DNA of 35,440 nt from an uncultured bacterium (GCA_937862565.1 CALMFT010000035.1:1-35440); one strand, 5' to 3'; shown: positions 18,751 to 29,405, counted from the first letter of the stretch. Program-made: numbers and translations. Notes: a model not told the origin generated them from the letters alone.

Positions 18751-19788
18751 TTAAATCACATCTTCTATTTCTGGCTTTTTTTTAGCTTGCTCCCTCACAC
18801 TACTCCAGATAGAAAGCCCTATCACCACTATCCCAATCAATCAAGTAAAGACTTCTGGAATATGAATAATAGTACCCAAAAACATCATCAAAGCGAGTGA
18901 GCAAATTGCCCAAAAAGCTCCATTTTCCAGGTATCTATACATATTCAGCGTTCATTTATCATACAGATACATAGTCATACTTCTCACAAAATAAGCACCG
19001 ATTCCTAGACCCAAAGCTATTACTAGTAAATTCTTGGAAAGCGCAAAAGCTCAAATCACTCCATCAAGTGAAAACGATGCATCCAATAATTCCAAATATA
19101 AGAACCACATCATACTACTTTTTATCATCCCTGATGCCTGATTTGACTCCAAAAGAGTGCTCAAACCATCTACAATAATAAATACAATTAGTCCCAAAAT
19201 TCCACTGACAAAGAAATCAGTGAAATGTTCTGGCGCAACAAATTGTCAGAATATATATAATAAAATCATAACAATACCTGCTTCAATGGCCTCCATTTTG
19301 TGCATTTTTTGAAGGTATTTCTCTATCCATCAAATCCGATGTGTATGTTTATCTTCATTAAAGAAGAATTTGAGACCTACCATCATTAAAAATGCTCCTC
19401 CAAATCCTAAAATAGGAATGTGAGCTATTTCCAATATTTTTGCATATTGATCAGAATCTCGCAATGCTAGTCTGAGCGCTTCGACTGGATTAACATGACC
19501 AAAAAGCGACACAATAAGAAGAGGAAAAATTATTCTCATGCCCACGACCGCTATCAAAATTCCTCGTGTCAAAAATCTATGTCTTCGCTTGGCATCCATC
19601 TTCTTGAGTACCGTAGTGTTTACAATTGCATTATCAAAAGAGATAGAAGTTTCTAAAGCTCAAAGTGTTAGAACGATGAAGAACGTTGAAAAAGCAGTCT
19701 CCCAGCCGCCTGTAGTATATCCATATACAAAGGCTGCGATCAGGCATATTACAGAAAAAATAATACTATTACGAAAATGTGATCGCAT
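18751..19788 (-). CDS. DUF475/TerC-like integral membrane protein
   Basis: A 345-residue polytopic protein, with about eight hydrophobic segments and several TGA=Gly codons. The segment ALETSISFDNAIVNTTVLKKM near residues 42-62 is the signature of the DUF475 branch of the TerC superfamily. The acidic residues in SFDNA and in LLDASFSLDGVIGAF look like the metal-binding pair of TerC-type transporters. The exact substrate is unknown; manganese or other metal export is suggested for the TerC relatives. It is transcribed divergently from rsmA with 112 bp between the starts. Confidence 0.8.
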
Positions 19789-19900
19789 TGGAAAAATTGA
19801 TTAAATAAAAGAATACCATTCATAATTAAAATCTTCCAATTCTCAATGTAATAGTTATAGTAAGCCCAATATTCTCTTGTTTAATTTGTAAAAAATTGTA

Positions 19901-20731
19901 TTGCCCTCGTTTTTATGACAAAATTTTCTCGTAGATAGTAAAGCAAAAACGAAAATTCGTGATCTGGTTTCCTGATACAAAGAAAAAAATAATCTGACTT
20001 ATTGCGTGGAAATTTGACCTGGGAAAGGCGCAATAACAAAGTTCATACAGCCCATCTTTGCGGAAAATTTTCGAGCAATTGAAAAAGATGAAACCTTCCA
20101 AGAGATACTTGAAGAGCTCATAGATCCTGAACACATTATACGAAGCGATGTATTATTACTCGAGAAAGAAACTCTCCCTGCTATTGCCCTAGATAAGACT
20201 CTTCTATACGGCTCTTTGCCTTACTATATCACTTCTCCGATTATTTCCAAATTTTTACTCAATCCAAATTTTGGGATACCAGTAGGTATATTTATAGTAC
20301 AGAAAGAATTTGCTCAAAAAGTAGCGACTGAGGCCAAGAAAAAATCCTACTTACGATGGTTGCTGAATTATTCACACACTGTTCAATACAATAAAACAAT
20401 ATCTGCAAAAGGGTTTTCCCCTGCCCCAAAAGTAGACAGCGCCATTATTTCTATCATCAAAGGTGCATCACAAAATATCAATTATGAGCATATGCTCGTG
20501 GTACTAGATTTGATAAGCGGATTCAAAAGAAAGACACTGGGAAAGATTATAAAAATGCTTGAAGATAATAAAAAAATTAGCTCTTGAAGTAAAGAAGCTA
20601 ATGTTGATGTGAATCTTAAGGCTATTTTTCCAAAAAGGTTGGAAGAAATTTCACGAGACGAAATGAATATTCTGACTCAATATATTTATAGTTCAATTCT
20701 AAATTCAAAGATTTCAGCTTGAAAAAAGTAA
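19901..20731 (+). CDS. rsmA: 16S rRNA dimethyladenosine transferase
   Basis: 276 residues from a TTG start at 19901, giving (M)PSFLGQNFLVDSKAK. No ATG exists in frame before the conserved LGQNFL, whose Gly is a TGA. The SAM-binding motif VEIGPGKGAIT (again with a TGA Gly) and IEKDE follow. Motif IV reads YGSLPYYITSPI; most RsmA/KsgA have NLPY here, so the catalytic Asn is replaced by Ser. The C-terminal domain (GFSPAPKVDSAIISI) is normal. The enzyme dimethylates A1518 and A1519 of 16S rRNA. It ends 2 bp from the stop of the convergent coiled-coil gene. Confidence 0.88.
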
Positions 20732-20733
20732 TC

Positions 20734-21168
20734 TTATTGATTGAGAGCTCTTTTCACTAATCATGATAACCATGGTCGCTCCTGTCACATCTGAGTAGCA
20801 GTGCTAGAAACATTTTGTTGAAGTTCTTGTCTTTTTTGATCGGCGAGTTGTATATACGCTTGTTCAACATTTCATCCAGGCGCATTAAAACTTGTATGTA
20901 TCTTTTTGAGAGTAGATAGTTTGCTCTTTATTTCTTCTATATTTTCTTTTTCTTTTTTTTCAGGTCTGTTTACCAATTCACTTTCAAGTAGTGCTAATTG
21001 TGCAAGACTTTGTTTGAGGAAATCAGCTGATTTAGTGTTATCTTCAAGTTTTTCTTTGTTAACTTGTATTTCAAGTTTTTTCTTGAGATCAGAAAGATCA
21101 TCCTGAAGGGAATTTTCAGTATTGAGTGCGGAATCTAGATTGGGAGTTTTGAAAGTATCCATGGTCAA
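20734..21168 (-). CDS. Small coiled-coil protein
   Basis: A 144-residue hydrophilic protein with three TGA=Gly codons. Residues 20-90 are strongly helical (DDLSDLKKKLEIQVNKEKLE, LAQLALLESELVNRPEKKEK). There is no signal peptide or recognised domain. It starts 6 bp after the ftsE-like gene ends, so it is probably in the same transcript. It does not resemble FtsX. Confidence 0.6.
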
Positions 21169-21174
21169 ATAAGA

Positions 21175-21837
21175 TTAGAGTTCTACTATTTTTACACTAT
21201 CGTGTTTTTTTTGAATATATTCCATAAGTCTTTGATCGTGGGTAATAAACAAGATGGTATGTCCTTGTTGGTGAAGCTGAATCATGCTATCAGCGATGAG
21301 TTTACTATTATCTCGATCAAGGTTCCCTGTTGGTTCGTCCGCAATCATAAAGCTAGGATCGCTTGCCAAACTTCTAGCAATACTTACTCTTTGTTTTTCA
21401 CCTCCAGAAAGCAATTTACATGCTATATTTTTCTTATCTTCAAGTCAGACAATTTTTAGAATACGATCCAGACTCTCAAGTCTAGCGATAGGATCAATAT
21501 TATCAATAACTAAAGGATACGAAACATTCTCCCAGACACTCATAGTTTCGATAATTTTATAATCTTGAAAGACTACCCCAAGTTTTCTTCTATAGTTTTG
21601 AACTTCGTCTGTAGAAAATCTAGCAATATCTTCTTTTTGGTAAAAAATAGTCTTTAAAGGTGGTTGCAACTGTCTGAGTAAAAACTTTACCAGCGTAGTT
21701 TTACCACTTCCCGACTTTCCTACCAAGAAGCAAAAATCTCCCTTATGCAGGGTAAAATTGAATTTATCAAATATAAGCTGATCTGATTTGGGATAAGCTC
21801 GTGATAAATCATGTATTTCTATAATTGGTTCGTTCAT
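21175..21837 (-). CDS. ABC transporter ATPase, FtsE-like
   Basis: A 220-residue ATP-binding subunit. Walker A LVGKSGSGKTTL, Q-loop VVFQDYKI, ABC signature LLSGGEKQRVSIAR, Walker B FMIADEPTGNLD and H-loop ITHD are all present. The DEPTGNLD and the short size resemble FtsE and MacB/LolD-type ATPases. A TGA at 21445 encodes the Gly of KIVGLED. No permease (ftsX or other) is adjacent, so the substrate cannot be inferred and FtsE itself is a guess. Confidence 0.85.
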
Positions 21838-21944
21838 GTATGATTATGTCAAAATAAGTATTGGTTCTATAATAACAATTTATACCACCAAATGCAAAAG
21901 GAAAATAAGGAACTGCAAAAAAACAACTTGAATGCGATTGAAAT

Positions 21945-21981
21945 AAAAAACCCAGGAGACTCAAAAGCCTATCTGAGTTTT
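21945..21981 (-). terminator. Terminator after the aquaporin gene
   Basis: On the minus strand AAACTCAG pairs with CTGGGTTT around a 17-nt loop, followed by more T. A copy of the 9-bp dispersed motif (21981-21989) abuts the hairpin. Confidence 0.55.
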
Positions 21982-22025
21982 CAGATTATTTTTAATGTAT
22001 TATATGGTAGTTAGATAATTTAGTC

Positions 22026-22649
22026 TTAATCTTTGCTATAAACAAGTGACTTGAAAGCCAAACCTGCTAAGATAGCGCCTGCAAACTGCCCTATGAGATG
22101 TTGCCAGATAAGATTTGTAGCAAATAGACCATCAAAGTAAGATCCAATTACTACTGCTGGATTGAAAGCTCCTCCAGAGATACTGCCTACACTAACAGCT
22201 CATATAAATACCGCAAATCCAATAGCCAAACCGTAAAATCCTTTACCAGAATTTGATTCAGTAGCTGCGACATTGTGCACTACCCATACCAATACAAAGG
22301 TATACAGTAGCTCTACTACAATAACTTTGAGAGCCATGGGATCCAATGTTACTGTCGTCAATGGATTTCCTACAATCCAAACCACGAGAAATCAAGCAAT
22401 TATTGCTCCAGCCAACTGACTAATCCAATAAGGAATTACCTGTGACCATGAATGTTTACCGCTTACCGCCAGACCAAGCGTAACCGCAGGATTGAAATGT
22501 GCTCCACTGATATGTGCACCAGCATACACTAACACCATCAATGCGCAACCAATAGTCAATGCTGTCATAGCCCCTCCAAACTGTACTGCTAATCCGATAG
22601 ACAATACAAAAAAGAATGTTCACAATGCTTCTCAAAGATACTTTTTCAT
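22026..22649 (-). CDS. Aquaporin (MIP family)
   Basis: A 207-residue MIP channel with six membrane helices and both hallmark NPA loops (HFNPAVTLG and FNPAVVIG). The segment around ISGAHFNPAVT favours the aquaporin branch over glycerol facilitators, but I cannot settle this. TGA codons encode Gly in three or more helix positions. It probably moves water across the inner membrane. Confidence 0.9.
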
Positions 22650-22736
22650 AAAAAAAATAAGAGAGGATAAATGGATACTTACTATGGGAAATGCTGTTTT
22701 ATGATTAAAATACAAGCGTTTTTTAGTTAAAAATGC

Positions 22737-23567
22737 CTAATATGGCAATAAAGAGAGGATAGTATCAGAATAGTTCGAAAGTAGTATTGTCATTATCACA
22801 AATCATCACAATAAATAGGGTATAAAAGCTAATTTTTCATCTTCAAGGAATAAGAAGCCCAATATCCCACAGACACTTGAAGCAAGCATATGTAAAGCTA
22901 ATGTCAGGAAGATAAAATAATTATAATTTGAGCTTACATGCAACTCCTGAAAAGTTGAATGCTGGAGCCCAAGTCCAAATAACAATCCAAGTAGACCAGC
23001 AAACAAAACATCTCCAAACCCTAAGCCCTGTCACCGAGTATTATATTTCACTTTATGGATAAGTATTCCTATCAACCAAATTATAAACCGTAAACCAAAC
23101 CAATACATACCTATTATCCCAACACCCAACTTATCAACACTATGACTCAAATAATATAATCAGAAAAATAAGAGTAATGATAGAGTGTAGGTAATAACTG
23201 ATAGTTCCTTTTTAATAATGTCTATCATGGCCATGTACGTGAGACAGCATCCAATGAGCGCAATCAACAACTGAATAGCTACCGTTGAGCCTGCGAAAAT
23301 ACTTCCCAAGTACATAAAAAAACTTGCTGTTCAAATTTCTGAAATAAGATAACTTGTCGAAAGTTTTGACTTACATTGATTGCATTTTCCTTTTTGGATA
23401 AGCCACGAAAACACAGGTATCAATTCGTATCGCTTGAGCACCTTATGACAATGATCGCACTGAGACCTAACTACTAAGACGTCTTTAAAATTGTGATTGC
23501 AGTTAGCTAAATATCGCAGGAAAGAACCCATACAAAGTCAAATAATGGCATACAATAAGATGAGCAT
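22737..23567 (-). CDS. pilD: Prepilin peptidase / N-methyltransferase (type IV pilus)
   Basis: 276 residues from ATG 23567 with TGA=Gly codons. The N-terminal cytoplasmic domain has two CxxC pairs, Cys37/Cys40 and Cys62/Cys65 (CDHC, CNQC), which bind zinc in PilD. The aspartate protease residues are visible as MAMIDIIKKE and the GxGD-type motif in GLGFGDVLFAG. Seven or eight hydrophobic helices follow. It matures type IV pilin precursors. No pilin or pilus motor genes are nearby. Such pili are the usual DNA-uptake apparatus in competent bacteria. Confidence 0.85.
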
Positions 23568-23600
23568 AAGATGTGCTTCAAAGTTTAAAATATTAATTTC

Positions 23601-24500
23601 TTACTCAATATTACTTTCAGTGTATTCTTCGATATTCTTCTTGCTTTTTATCACATTCATATATCTGAGTATAATATCTTTTCTTTTATCTCCGTGGAAT
23701 TTAAGCATGTAATCATTGATTACAATTCACCATCCTTTTTTGCCTAGCCTCCCTTTTTTGATATGTAACCATGGTCTTCGTAAAAATCCGATGAATAAAT
23801 TGAGTAAGTTTCCAAGTCTTCTTTTCAATATCCTTTCTATGGTTTCTTTTCGCCAATTACTTCAGACTATAAGGTCATTTCCTAAGCGTATGAGCTGTTT
23901 TCCAGGATGGTTGGGTAGATAGGATTTAAGCCATTTATTTGACTTCCAAATAAGATCAACGTCTTTCACACTCGTAGTATAGAGTGGCACTAGATGCGCA
24001 ATTCGAAAAATAAGATAAATATCCAAAGGCTGTAAGAGCAATTCATAAAGATTTTCATGTTTCTTTTCTATATAAAACGAAAGACAGTATTTTTTCTGAA
24101 TTTTATTTCAATTTCTTGCTAGACCCAAGAAAAATAAGATTAGTCTACTCATAAATCTTGCAATTCGTAGTCTACCTTGCGTTGTAATAATAAATAAATC
24201 TATATCAGAATCCTCATGCAAAGCATTAAATGTTATGCTATTCGCAAGATAAATATGCGTCACGAAAGGTAAAGATTTCCAAACCCGAGCATGTTTCTGT
24301 ATTTGCTCAATGTATGCTTTCATGCGCTCATCTGCTGGAGTATCCCAACTAAATAAGTCGCATTGTTCAGCGGTATGTTGAAATTTTTCTTCGATCACAT
24401 CCTTAAAGTCATCAGATCATCGTTTTAAAAAAAGCTTCACCTCTTTAGTAGGTTCAGGATATTTCATAATCTGATAAAATAGTTGAGTAGGATTTTTCAT
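23601..24500 (-). CDS. Nucleotidyltransferase-like protein
   Basis: 299 residues from ATG 24500. The stretch HIYLANSITFNALHEDSDID followed by LFIIT fits the polymerase-beta-type nucleotidyltransferase pattern, with the two metal-binding Asp residues in SDIDL. The helical and hydrophobic C-terminal half (FMSRLILFFLGLARN onward) is unassigned. Several TGA codons are Gly. It overlaps nothing and is 33 bp upstream of prepilin peptidase on the same strand. The substrate is unknown. Confidence 0.6.
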
Positions 24501-24578
24501 CTTGTATTTTTCTTTATACTAATTATGAATATAAAATCAAAGTTACATTATGGTTATTTTTACTAATATTAATTTTTC

Positions 24579-25364
24579 ATGTTACCTTACATCATACTAT
24601 GATGAACTAAAATAAGTATGTTTTGAATCTGAATCGCAATCTCAATCTTAGTATTTTTGTATTCATCGTATCGTTATTGTAAGAATAATAAGCTAGACTT
24701 TAAACAATTTTTCTTCTTTTTGCCACGAGCATTTCTGATTATTTACATAGTTTGAAAAGCATCTGGATATTATCTTGAATCTAAAGACCTCTTTGGATTT
24801 GCTAATATTGTAAAGTTTATTCTCACACCGAATGGTAGTGATTTCCATTATGTAGGCATAATCATAGGCTCAATCATTGCATTATTAATTTTCTTAAAAA
24901 ATAAAAAAAAGAATACGATCAAAAGTATCATAGATATGCTGTTTTTTTCGACTATGATGATGATCATGACTTTGTGATTATTTCTCACACTCAGTGATAG
25001 CGTGATAGGTTTGCCCAACGACCATGGCCGATTTGCTATTAGAGCTTTGGCATCATATAGTAAGATTCAAGCCTATGGTCAAGTATATCCTTACGGTCTG
25101 ATCATTAGCTTTATTGCACTTGCTTCTTATCTACTTACCAAATATCTCAATACTCTTCTCAATCGTACTGGTATCGGCTATATTGGATTTGCCTTATTCT
25201 TTTTCCTCATGATATTTGGATTTAGTTATCAACTCTATCCTAAGCACGGCGTAATTGGTTTCTGGGGACTTAGTATGGATATCAAACACTATGTGAACAT
25301 GATTCTTATAGTTGTCTGCGCCCTAGAATATCACAATATTACAAAGACAATAAGAAGAAAATAA
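24579..25364 (+). CDS. Polytopic membrane protein, possibly Lgt-like
   Basis: 261 residues with about seven hydrophobic segments and at least five TGA=Gly codons, including a Gly-Gly pair near the N-terminus. The N-terminus (MLPYIILGGTKISMFGIGIA), the length and helix spacing resemble prolipoprotein diacylglyceryl transferase. The central LPNDHGRFAIRALASYSK and the C-terminal HYVNMILIVVCA are in comparable places. The key Lgt residues are not clearly recognisable, so the family is uncertain. At least two lipoproteins nearby would need Lgt. Confidence 0.5.
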
Positions 25365-25386
25365 AATATAATCAGATTTAATTAAA

Positions 25387-25417
25387 CAAAAAACGAAGAA
25401 TAAATTCTTCGTTTTTT
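25387..25417. terminator. Bidirectional terminator
   Basis: A perfect 9-bp hairpin AACGAAGAA/TTCTTCGTT with loop TAAA is flanked by A and T runs, between the convergent Lgt-like gene and the lipoprotein gene. It can end both transcripts. Confidence 0.85.
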
Positions 25418-25443
25418 TATCCTTAGGTTTCAAGAATATTTGA

Positions 25444-25686
25444 TTAGTTAGCCATAGCTTCACCAGACATCATCATTTCACCAGACATCATTTCACCAGA
25501 CATCATTTCACCAGACATCATTTCACCAGACATCATCATATCACTGTTATCCAAAGCATCAGTTTCGATAGCTGCTCCAGTAACAATAACTTCTCCAGAC
25601 ATAACTTCTTCCATAACTGGTGCAGGTTTTTTAGCACATCCAGCTACCAATACAACTACTCCTAAGATTAATAATAATTTGTTCAT
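25444..25686 (-). CDS. Small lipoprotein with MSGE repeats
   Basis: An 80-residue lipoprotein. The signal peptide NKLLLILGVVVLVAGC ends in the lipobox VAGC, so Cys17 would be lipidated. The mature protein contains six MSGE units, five of them in a near-perfect C-terminal tandem array of MMSGE (residues 51-76). It is very rich in Met and Glu, and has no other domain. The Met-rich array suggests metal binding or a spacer function, but this is a guess. It has its own promoter and terminator. Confidence 0.8.
   Translation of the reverse strand: MNKLLLILGVVVLVAGCAKKPAPVMEEVMSGEVIVTGAAIETDALDNSDMMMSGEMMSGEMMSGEMMSGEMMMSGEAMAN
25457..25537 (-). repeat. 15-bp tandem repeat encoding MMSGE
   Basis: Copies of a unit close to atttcaccagacatc are arrayed in tandem with one shifted by an extra 3 bp. 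The unit is a multiple of three, so copy number could vary without a frameshift. Confidence 0.85.
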
Positions 25687-25719
25687 TTCGTATAAATAAT
25701 TAATAATAAAATAAATTAG

Positions 25720-25750
25720 ATAATAGTGACAAATATTTATTTATTGTCAA
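25720..25750 (-). promoter_or_regulatory. Promoter of the lipoprotein with internal inverted repeat
   Basis: A consensus TTGACA (25745-25750) is 19 bp from TATTAT (25720-25725). TGACAA of the -35 region and TTGTCA near the -10 form an inverted repeat, an operator-like arrangement. Confidence 0.45.
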
Positions 25751-25767
25751 GTATCAAGAGTATTTTT

Positions 25768-27030
25768 TCAAATTATATTATAATTATGTAAGAAGTCAAT
25801 CAGCGAGTCGTGATCTGCATCATATTTATGATGGAGATATTCTGAAAGTAACTGCTTCCAATCAGAAAAAGAAGAACGGAAATCAGACTCTATAATAGAG
25901 TTAAATTGATCTTTATTTACCAAGTTATCTATCTTTTTGATTTCAATATGATTGAGTTTTATGGCAAGACTTTCAGCTTTAATTTGTGAGGTGGGACCAG
26001 CGGTTTGCAGAGTAACATCAAGATTTGCAAGTGATATAATTTCTTCAATAATAATAGGCACAAAAGAAGATTTCAGATTATTTTGAGATTCCGCTAACAT
26101 TTTATCAATCTGTTCTTGTACTTCCAAATCTGTTATTTCAATCTCACCATCTAGGTCTTTTGAAGAAACTTCGAAGGAAATTTTGGGATTGATATGGAGC
26201 ATTTGGGCTTCAAATCATTTATTGACATCTCAGACAAAATAGTATTTTGCTTCATTTTTTTCCAAAGAACTCGTATGCCAAAAAGAACCGCAACAAAGAT
26301 AATTTTGGAAACTGAAAGGTTCGTGGATATGACCGCTAATCAACATAATACCATTAATATCAAGAAATTTGGGATGAATGGCGCCATCACGAAATTGAAA
26401 TTGCGTATTCACTCCAGGAAAAAATGTTTTTGCAGTATAGTAATGATGATAAAAGACTATTTTGGGATATTTATTTTTATTAGTTTCGTAATAAGTAAGT
26501 ACTATACTATTGAGCAATCATGAAAGTTTTTCTCCTTTTTTGGGAGATTCCAATAAACCTCTGCTGCTCTCAAGAACTTCCGTCTGTTCACTAAAAGTAA
26601 GAAGTTTAGTATCATAAAACTCACTTTCCGCAGGTTCTTCCAGACGATCATTGTAAGGAATTACAACATGCAAGGTTTGCATTTCATCCACCCACTGAGT
26701 TGGTTGCGTGATAAATTGCAAAGACCCCTTCATCGTATTTTCTCCCGCTTCAAACATTTCTCGTAAATGTTTTCCTTCCTCAAACACAAATTGATCCTGT
26801 ATCCAATCATGGTTTCCTGCCATAATCTTTACCTTTCTTCCTTCCTTGCACAAGCTAATAAAGAGTTTAAATAATTTGAGTAAGTAGCTACGATCATAAG
26901 AAAACATATAGACATAATCTCCCAAAAATACTACCTCATCATCCTTATGTTTGGCAAAAAGCTCCTCCAGTTTTGCGAGAATCTTATTGCCGTATTTTGC
27001 ATTGATATGGATGTCAGGTATCAAAATCAT
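25768..27030 (-). CDS. Calcineurin-like metallophosphoesterase
   Basis: Three reading-frame pieces join across TGA=Gly codons into one 420-residue protein. The metal-binding motifs appear in order: PDIHIN (residues 5-10), FLGDYVYM, AGNHDW, FYHHY and SGHIHEP. This is the calcineurin/SbcD-like phosphoesterase core, and a C-terminal acidic domain of about 150 residues (SFEVSSKDLDGEIEITDLEV onward) follows. Some members are nucleases or phosphodiesterases; the substrate cannot be told. It ends in TAA. Confidence 0.85.
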
Positions 27031-27109
27031 AGTCTTTTGGTCTGATTAAATATTCCTAATACAGACTTAAACATAGTCAAAAAAACTTTCTTTTCAAGCG
27101 GATAAAAAC

Positions 27110-28144
27110 TTATTTCCCAAGTAAATTATAGACATCAATATTTGGCAAAATAGATATTGGAATATATTCACCTTTCATATTCCAGCTTGCTCGTACGCTT
27201 CCCAAAGATCAAGTCATAAGCTGATGAATTATAAGCGATCATCCAGTAGTATTCAAATCATAGACAGCCTTCCATTGTTGAATACGTTTTTGATTTTCAT
27301 AGACTGTAATATCAAGAACTGTATTCACAATATCATGGTAAAGATCAATTTTCATGGTTCTTTTACTGAGTCCAAGACTCTGAGTTTGGAGATGAATTTC
27401 ATGGTCTGTAAGATCTCCACGTATCGTAAGTCCTGATGATTCCAATTGATTGATCAGCACTTTGTGTTCTGCATCGGAAAATTCAATATCTTTCTTCTTA
27501 GCTGCTTGGAGATACGTATATATCTTACTTTTATCTCAAGACAATGATCCCAAAAGATCAGTATCAATAATAATCGGACATTGGGTAAAATTGCAAGATT
27601 CAGCAGGGAAAGTAATAAAAGGTAGTATGATGTTCAATGTTTGTTGGGCTTGGACAATCAAAGAAATCCAAGGAGAAGAACTAAAATTACGCAGATAGAT
27701 AAAGGTGTTTGGTTGCCTAGAAGCTGTTTTCAACACTGTTTCCAGAAAGGCTGAGGAGGAATTTCATGGACTGGTTCTCCTGCTTTCAAAGGATTTTACC
27801 TTGAGATAATAGTTTCCACCTTCTCGGACAGTAATGACATCCAAAGCATAGGGTCCCACTTCTCCATCAAAGCTCACCCTATTTTGTTTGCCATCTCCTC
27901 CCCATCAGATCTTCCCCAGAATACGCAAGTTCTCTCCAGATCCATCAGGACTCCACACGCCTGAAAGATTTCCTTCATACCATGTTCAAGTCGTCATTTC
28001 CTCACCCCAATCTAATCAGCCGTTGAAAATTTTCCGGCTTTCCTCCACGACAAAGTCTTTCTTGCTAGGAGCACTACAGCCATTCAAAACGAATACCGTC
28101 ATCATGAGTAGGAATATAAGCAATACAAATTTTTTAGTTTTCAT
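27110..28144 (-). CDS. Lipoprotein of unknown function
   Basis: 344 residues from ATG 28144, with TGA=Gly codons. The signal peptide KTKKFVLLIFLLMMTVFVLNGC ends in a lipobox (LNGC, Cys23) with a polar start SAPSKKDF. The body is Gly/Ser-rich and beta-strand-rich (for example GTWYEGNLSGVWSPDGSGEN), resembling surface-exposed or periplasmic envelope proteins, with no known domain. Its ATG overlaps the last codons of yraN by 11 bp, so translation may be coupled. Confidence 0.75.
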
Positions 28145-28475
28145 AATAATAGATATGATAAATTGCATGATGATGAATAAACACCACTGCCAGCTCCACT
28201 TCAAGAGTAGACGCAGATTGCTCATTCAGAAAGTGAAAGATTGTTTTTTGAAGACTAGAGATTTTACGTTTACCGATAAAATCACCCAAGCTCGTAATAC
28301 TATCTACCACTTTTACTTCTACAAACAATCGCGTCTGATCGTTTTTCATGATTACATCCAACTCTCCTCCCACAATCGTATAATTCTGTTCCACAAGACT
28401 AAATCCCTCCTGAAGAAAGTGATCAATTGCCAACTGTTCTCCATGATATCCTTTAGCTTTTTTGGAAGAATACAT
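28134..28475 (-). CDS. YraN/UPF0102 family nuclease-like protein
   Basis: A 113-residue protein of the UPF0102 family, which has a restriction-endonuclease-like fold. KAKGYHGEQLAIDHFLQEGF and GGELDVIMKNDQTRLFVEVK carry the active-site residues (Glu, Asp, and the E-x-K of FVEVK). It is a full family length. The start follows a TAA in frame 12 bp upstream. It is followed directly by the lipoprotein gene. Confidence 0.88.
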   Translation of the reverse strand: MYSSKKAKGYHGEQLAIDHFLQEGFSLVEQNYTIVGGELDVIMKNDQTRLFVEVKVVDSITSLGDFIGKRKISSLQKTIFHFLNEQSASTLEVELAVVFIHHHAIYHIYYYEN

Positions 28476-28585
28476 CGCTTGAGGTTAAAGAATAAGATAA
28501 TCAGAATGTAGAAAAGCCGTTTCATAAAACAAAAGAAATGAATCAGAAAAATCCAGACACCCAAATCCTAGAATAAAACAATCAA

Positions 28586-28615
28586 ATAAAAAACCCACAA
28601 CTGGTGTTGCAGGTT
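28586..28615 (-). terminator. Terminator after nusG
   Basis: On the minus strand a 10-bp stem AACCTGCAAC/GTTGTGGGTT with loop ACCA (two G-T pairs) is followed by TTTTTATTT. It lies 27 bp beyond the nusG stop. Confidence 0.8.
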
Positions 28616-28641
28616 TCTATTATATCATCGAGATGAATATA

Positions 28642-29217
28642 CTAAGCGAGTTCTACTTTATCAAATGAGAGACTTACTGGAGTTGTTCTTCCCATAAATT
28701 CTACCATTACTGTTACTTGTCCTCTGAGGTCATCTACTTCAGCGATTCTACCTTTCATATTTTTGAAGTTTGACTCTCTAATTACTACTACATCATCTAC
28801 CTTAAATGAGTTTCTTGTTGTGAGTTTTACATTCTTTTCTCTTACCTCAGCAACAATCTTTTCATATTGTTCATCTTCGATAGGAATAGGTCTTGTTTCC
28901 GCTCCGATAATCAATCTTACTCCTGGTGTATTTCTTACTACGTACCATATTTTATCATTCATTCTCATTCTTACGAACAAGTATCCTGGATAGAGTTTTG
29001 TAGGTTTGATAGATTTTTTGTCTTTTCTTGTGATGATTTCATTAACAATCGGAATGAAGAAACTCGTTACATCAGTATCGAGACCAATCTTTTTGATTCT
29101 TTCTTTCATATTCTCCACTACCATCTCTTCCTGGTTTGAATTTACTGAAAGAACGTACCGTCTCAGATTATCATCTTTGATTTGTTTATTGAGATCAAGT
29201 TCTTGTATTTTAGCCAT
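28642..29217 (-). CDS. nusG: Transcription elongation/antitermination factor NusG
   Basis: 191 residues. The NGN domain (LRRYVLSVNSNQEEMVVENM, LYPGYLFVRMRMNDKIWYVV, TPGVRLIIG) is followed by a KOW domain (FKVDDVVVIRESNFKNMKGR). NusG binds RNA polymerase and couples it to Rho or the ribosome. There are no in-frame TGA codons. It begins 2 bp after secE, the usual secE-nusG arrangement. Confidence 0.95.
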   Translation of the reverse strand: MAKIQELDLNKQIKDDNLRRYVLSVNSNQEEMVVENMKERIKKIGLDTDVTSFFIPIVNEIITRKDKKSIKPTKLYPGYLFVRMRMNDKIWYVVRNTPGVRLIIGAETRPIPIEDEQYEKIVAEVREKNVKLTTRNSFKVDDVVVIRESNFKNMKGRIAEVDDLRGQVTVMVEFMGRTTPVSLSFDKVELA

Positions 29218-29219
29218 AA

Positions 29220-29405
29220 TTAACCTCTAAATAATTGATAAAAAGTAAGATACAAGTTACTGATCACTGCATCATAGATAGCAAAGATAGCACCAGCTAA
29301 CAAGATTGCCAAAAGCACAAACAATCCCATTTGAATATATTCTTCTCTCGTTGGAAACTTAAGTTTTTGAACAGTTTCTAAACTGTCATAAAAAAAATTG
29401 AACAT
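29220..29405 (-). CDS. secE: Preprotein translocase subunit SecE
   Basis: A 61-residue single-helix SecE. The amphipathic segment SLETVQKLKFPTREEYIQM precedes one membrane helix (LFVLLAILLAGAIFAIYDAV). It stabilises SecY. It is placed directly before nusG, as usual. Confidence 0.92.
   Translation of the reverse strand: MFNFFYDSLETVQKLKFPTREEYIQMGLFVLLAILLAGAIFAIYDAVISNLYLTFYQLFRG

Noticed and set aside
28352-28564. Minus-strand hydrophobic frame of 70 codons
   Set aside because: Most of it overlaps yraN in another frame, and yraN has clear family motifs.
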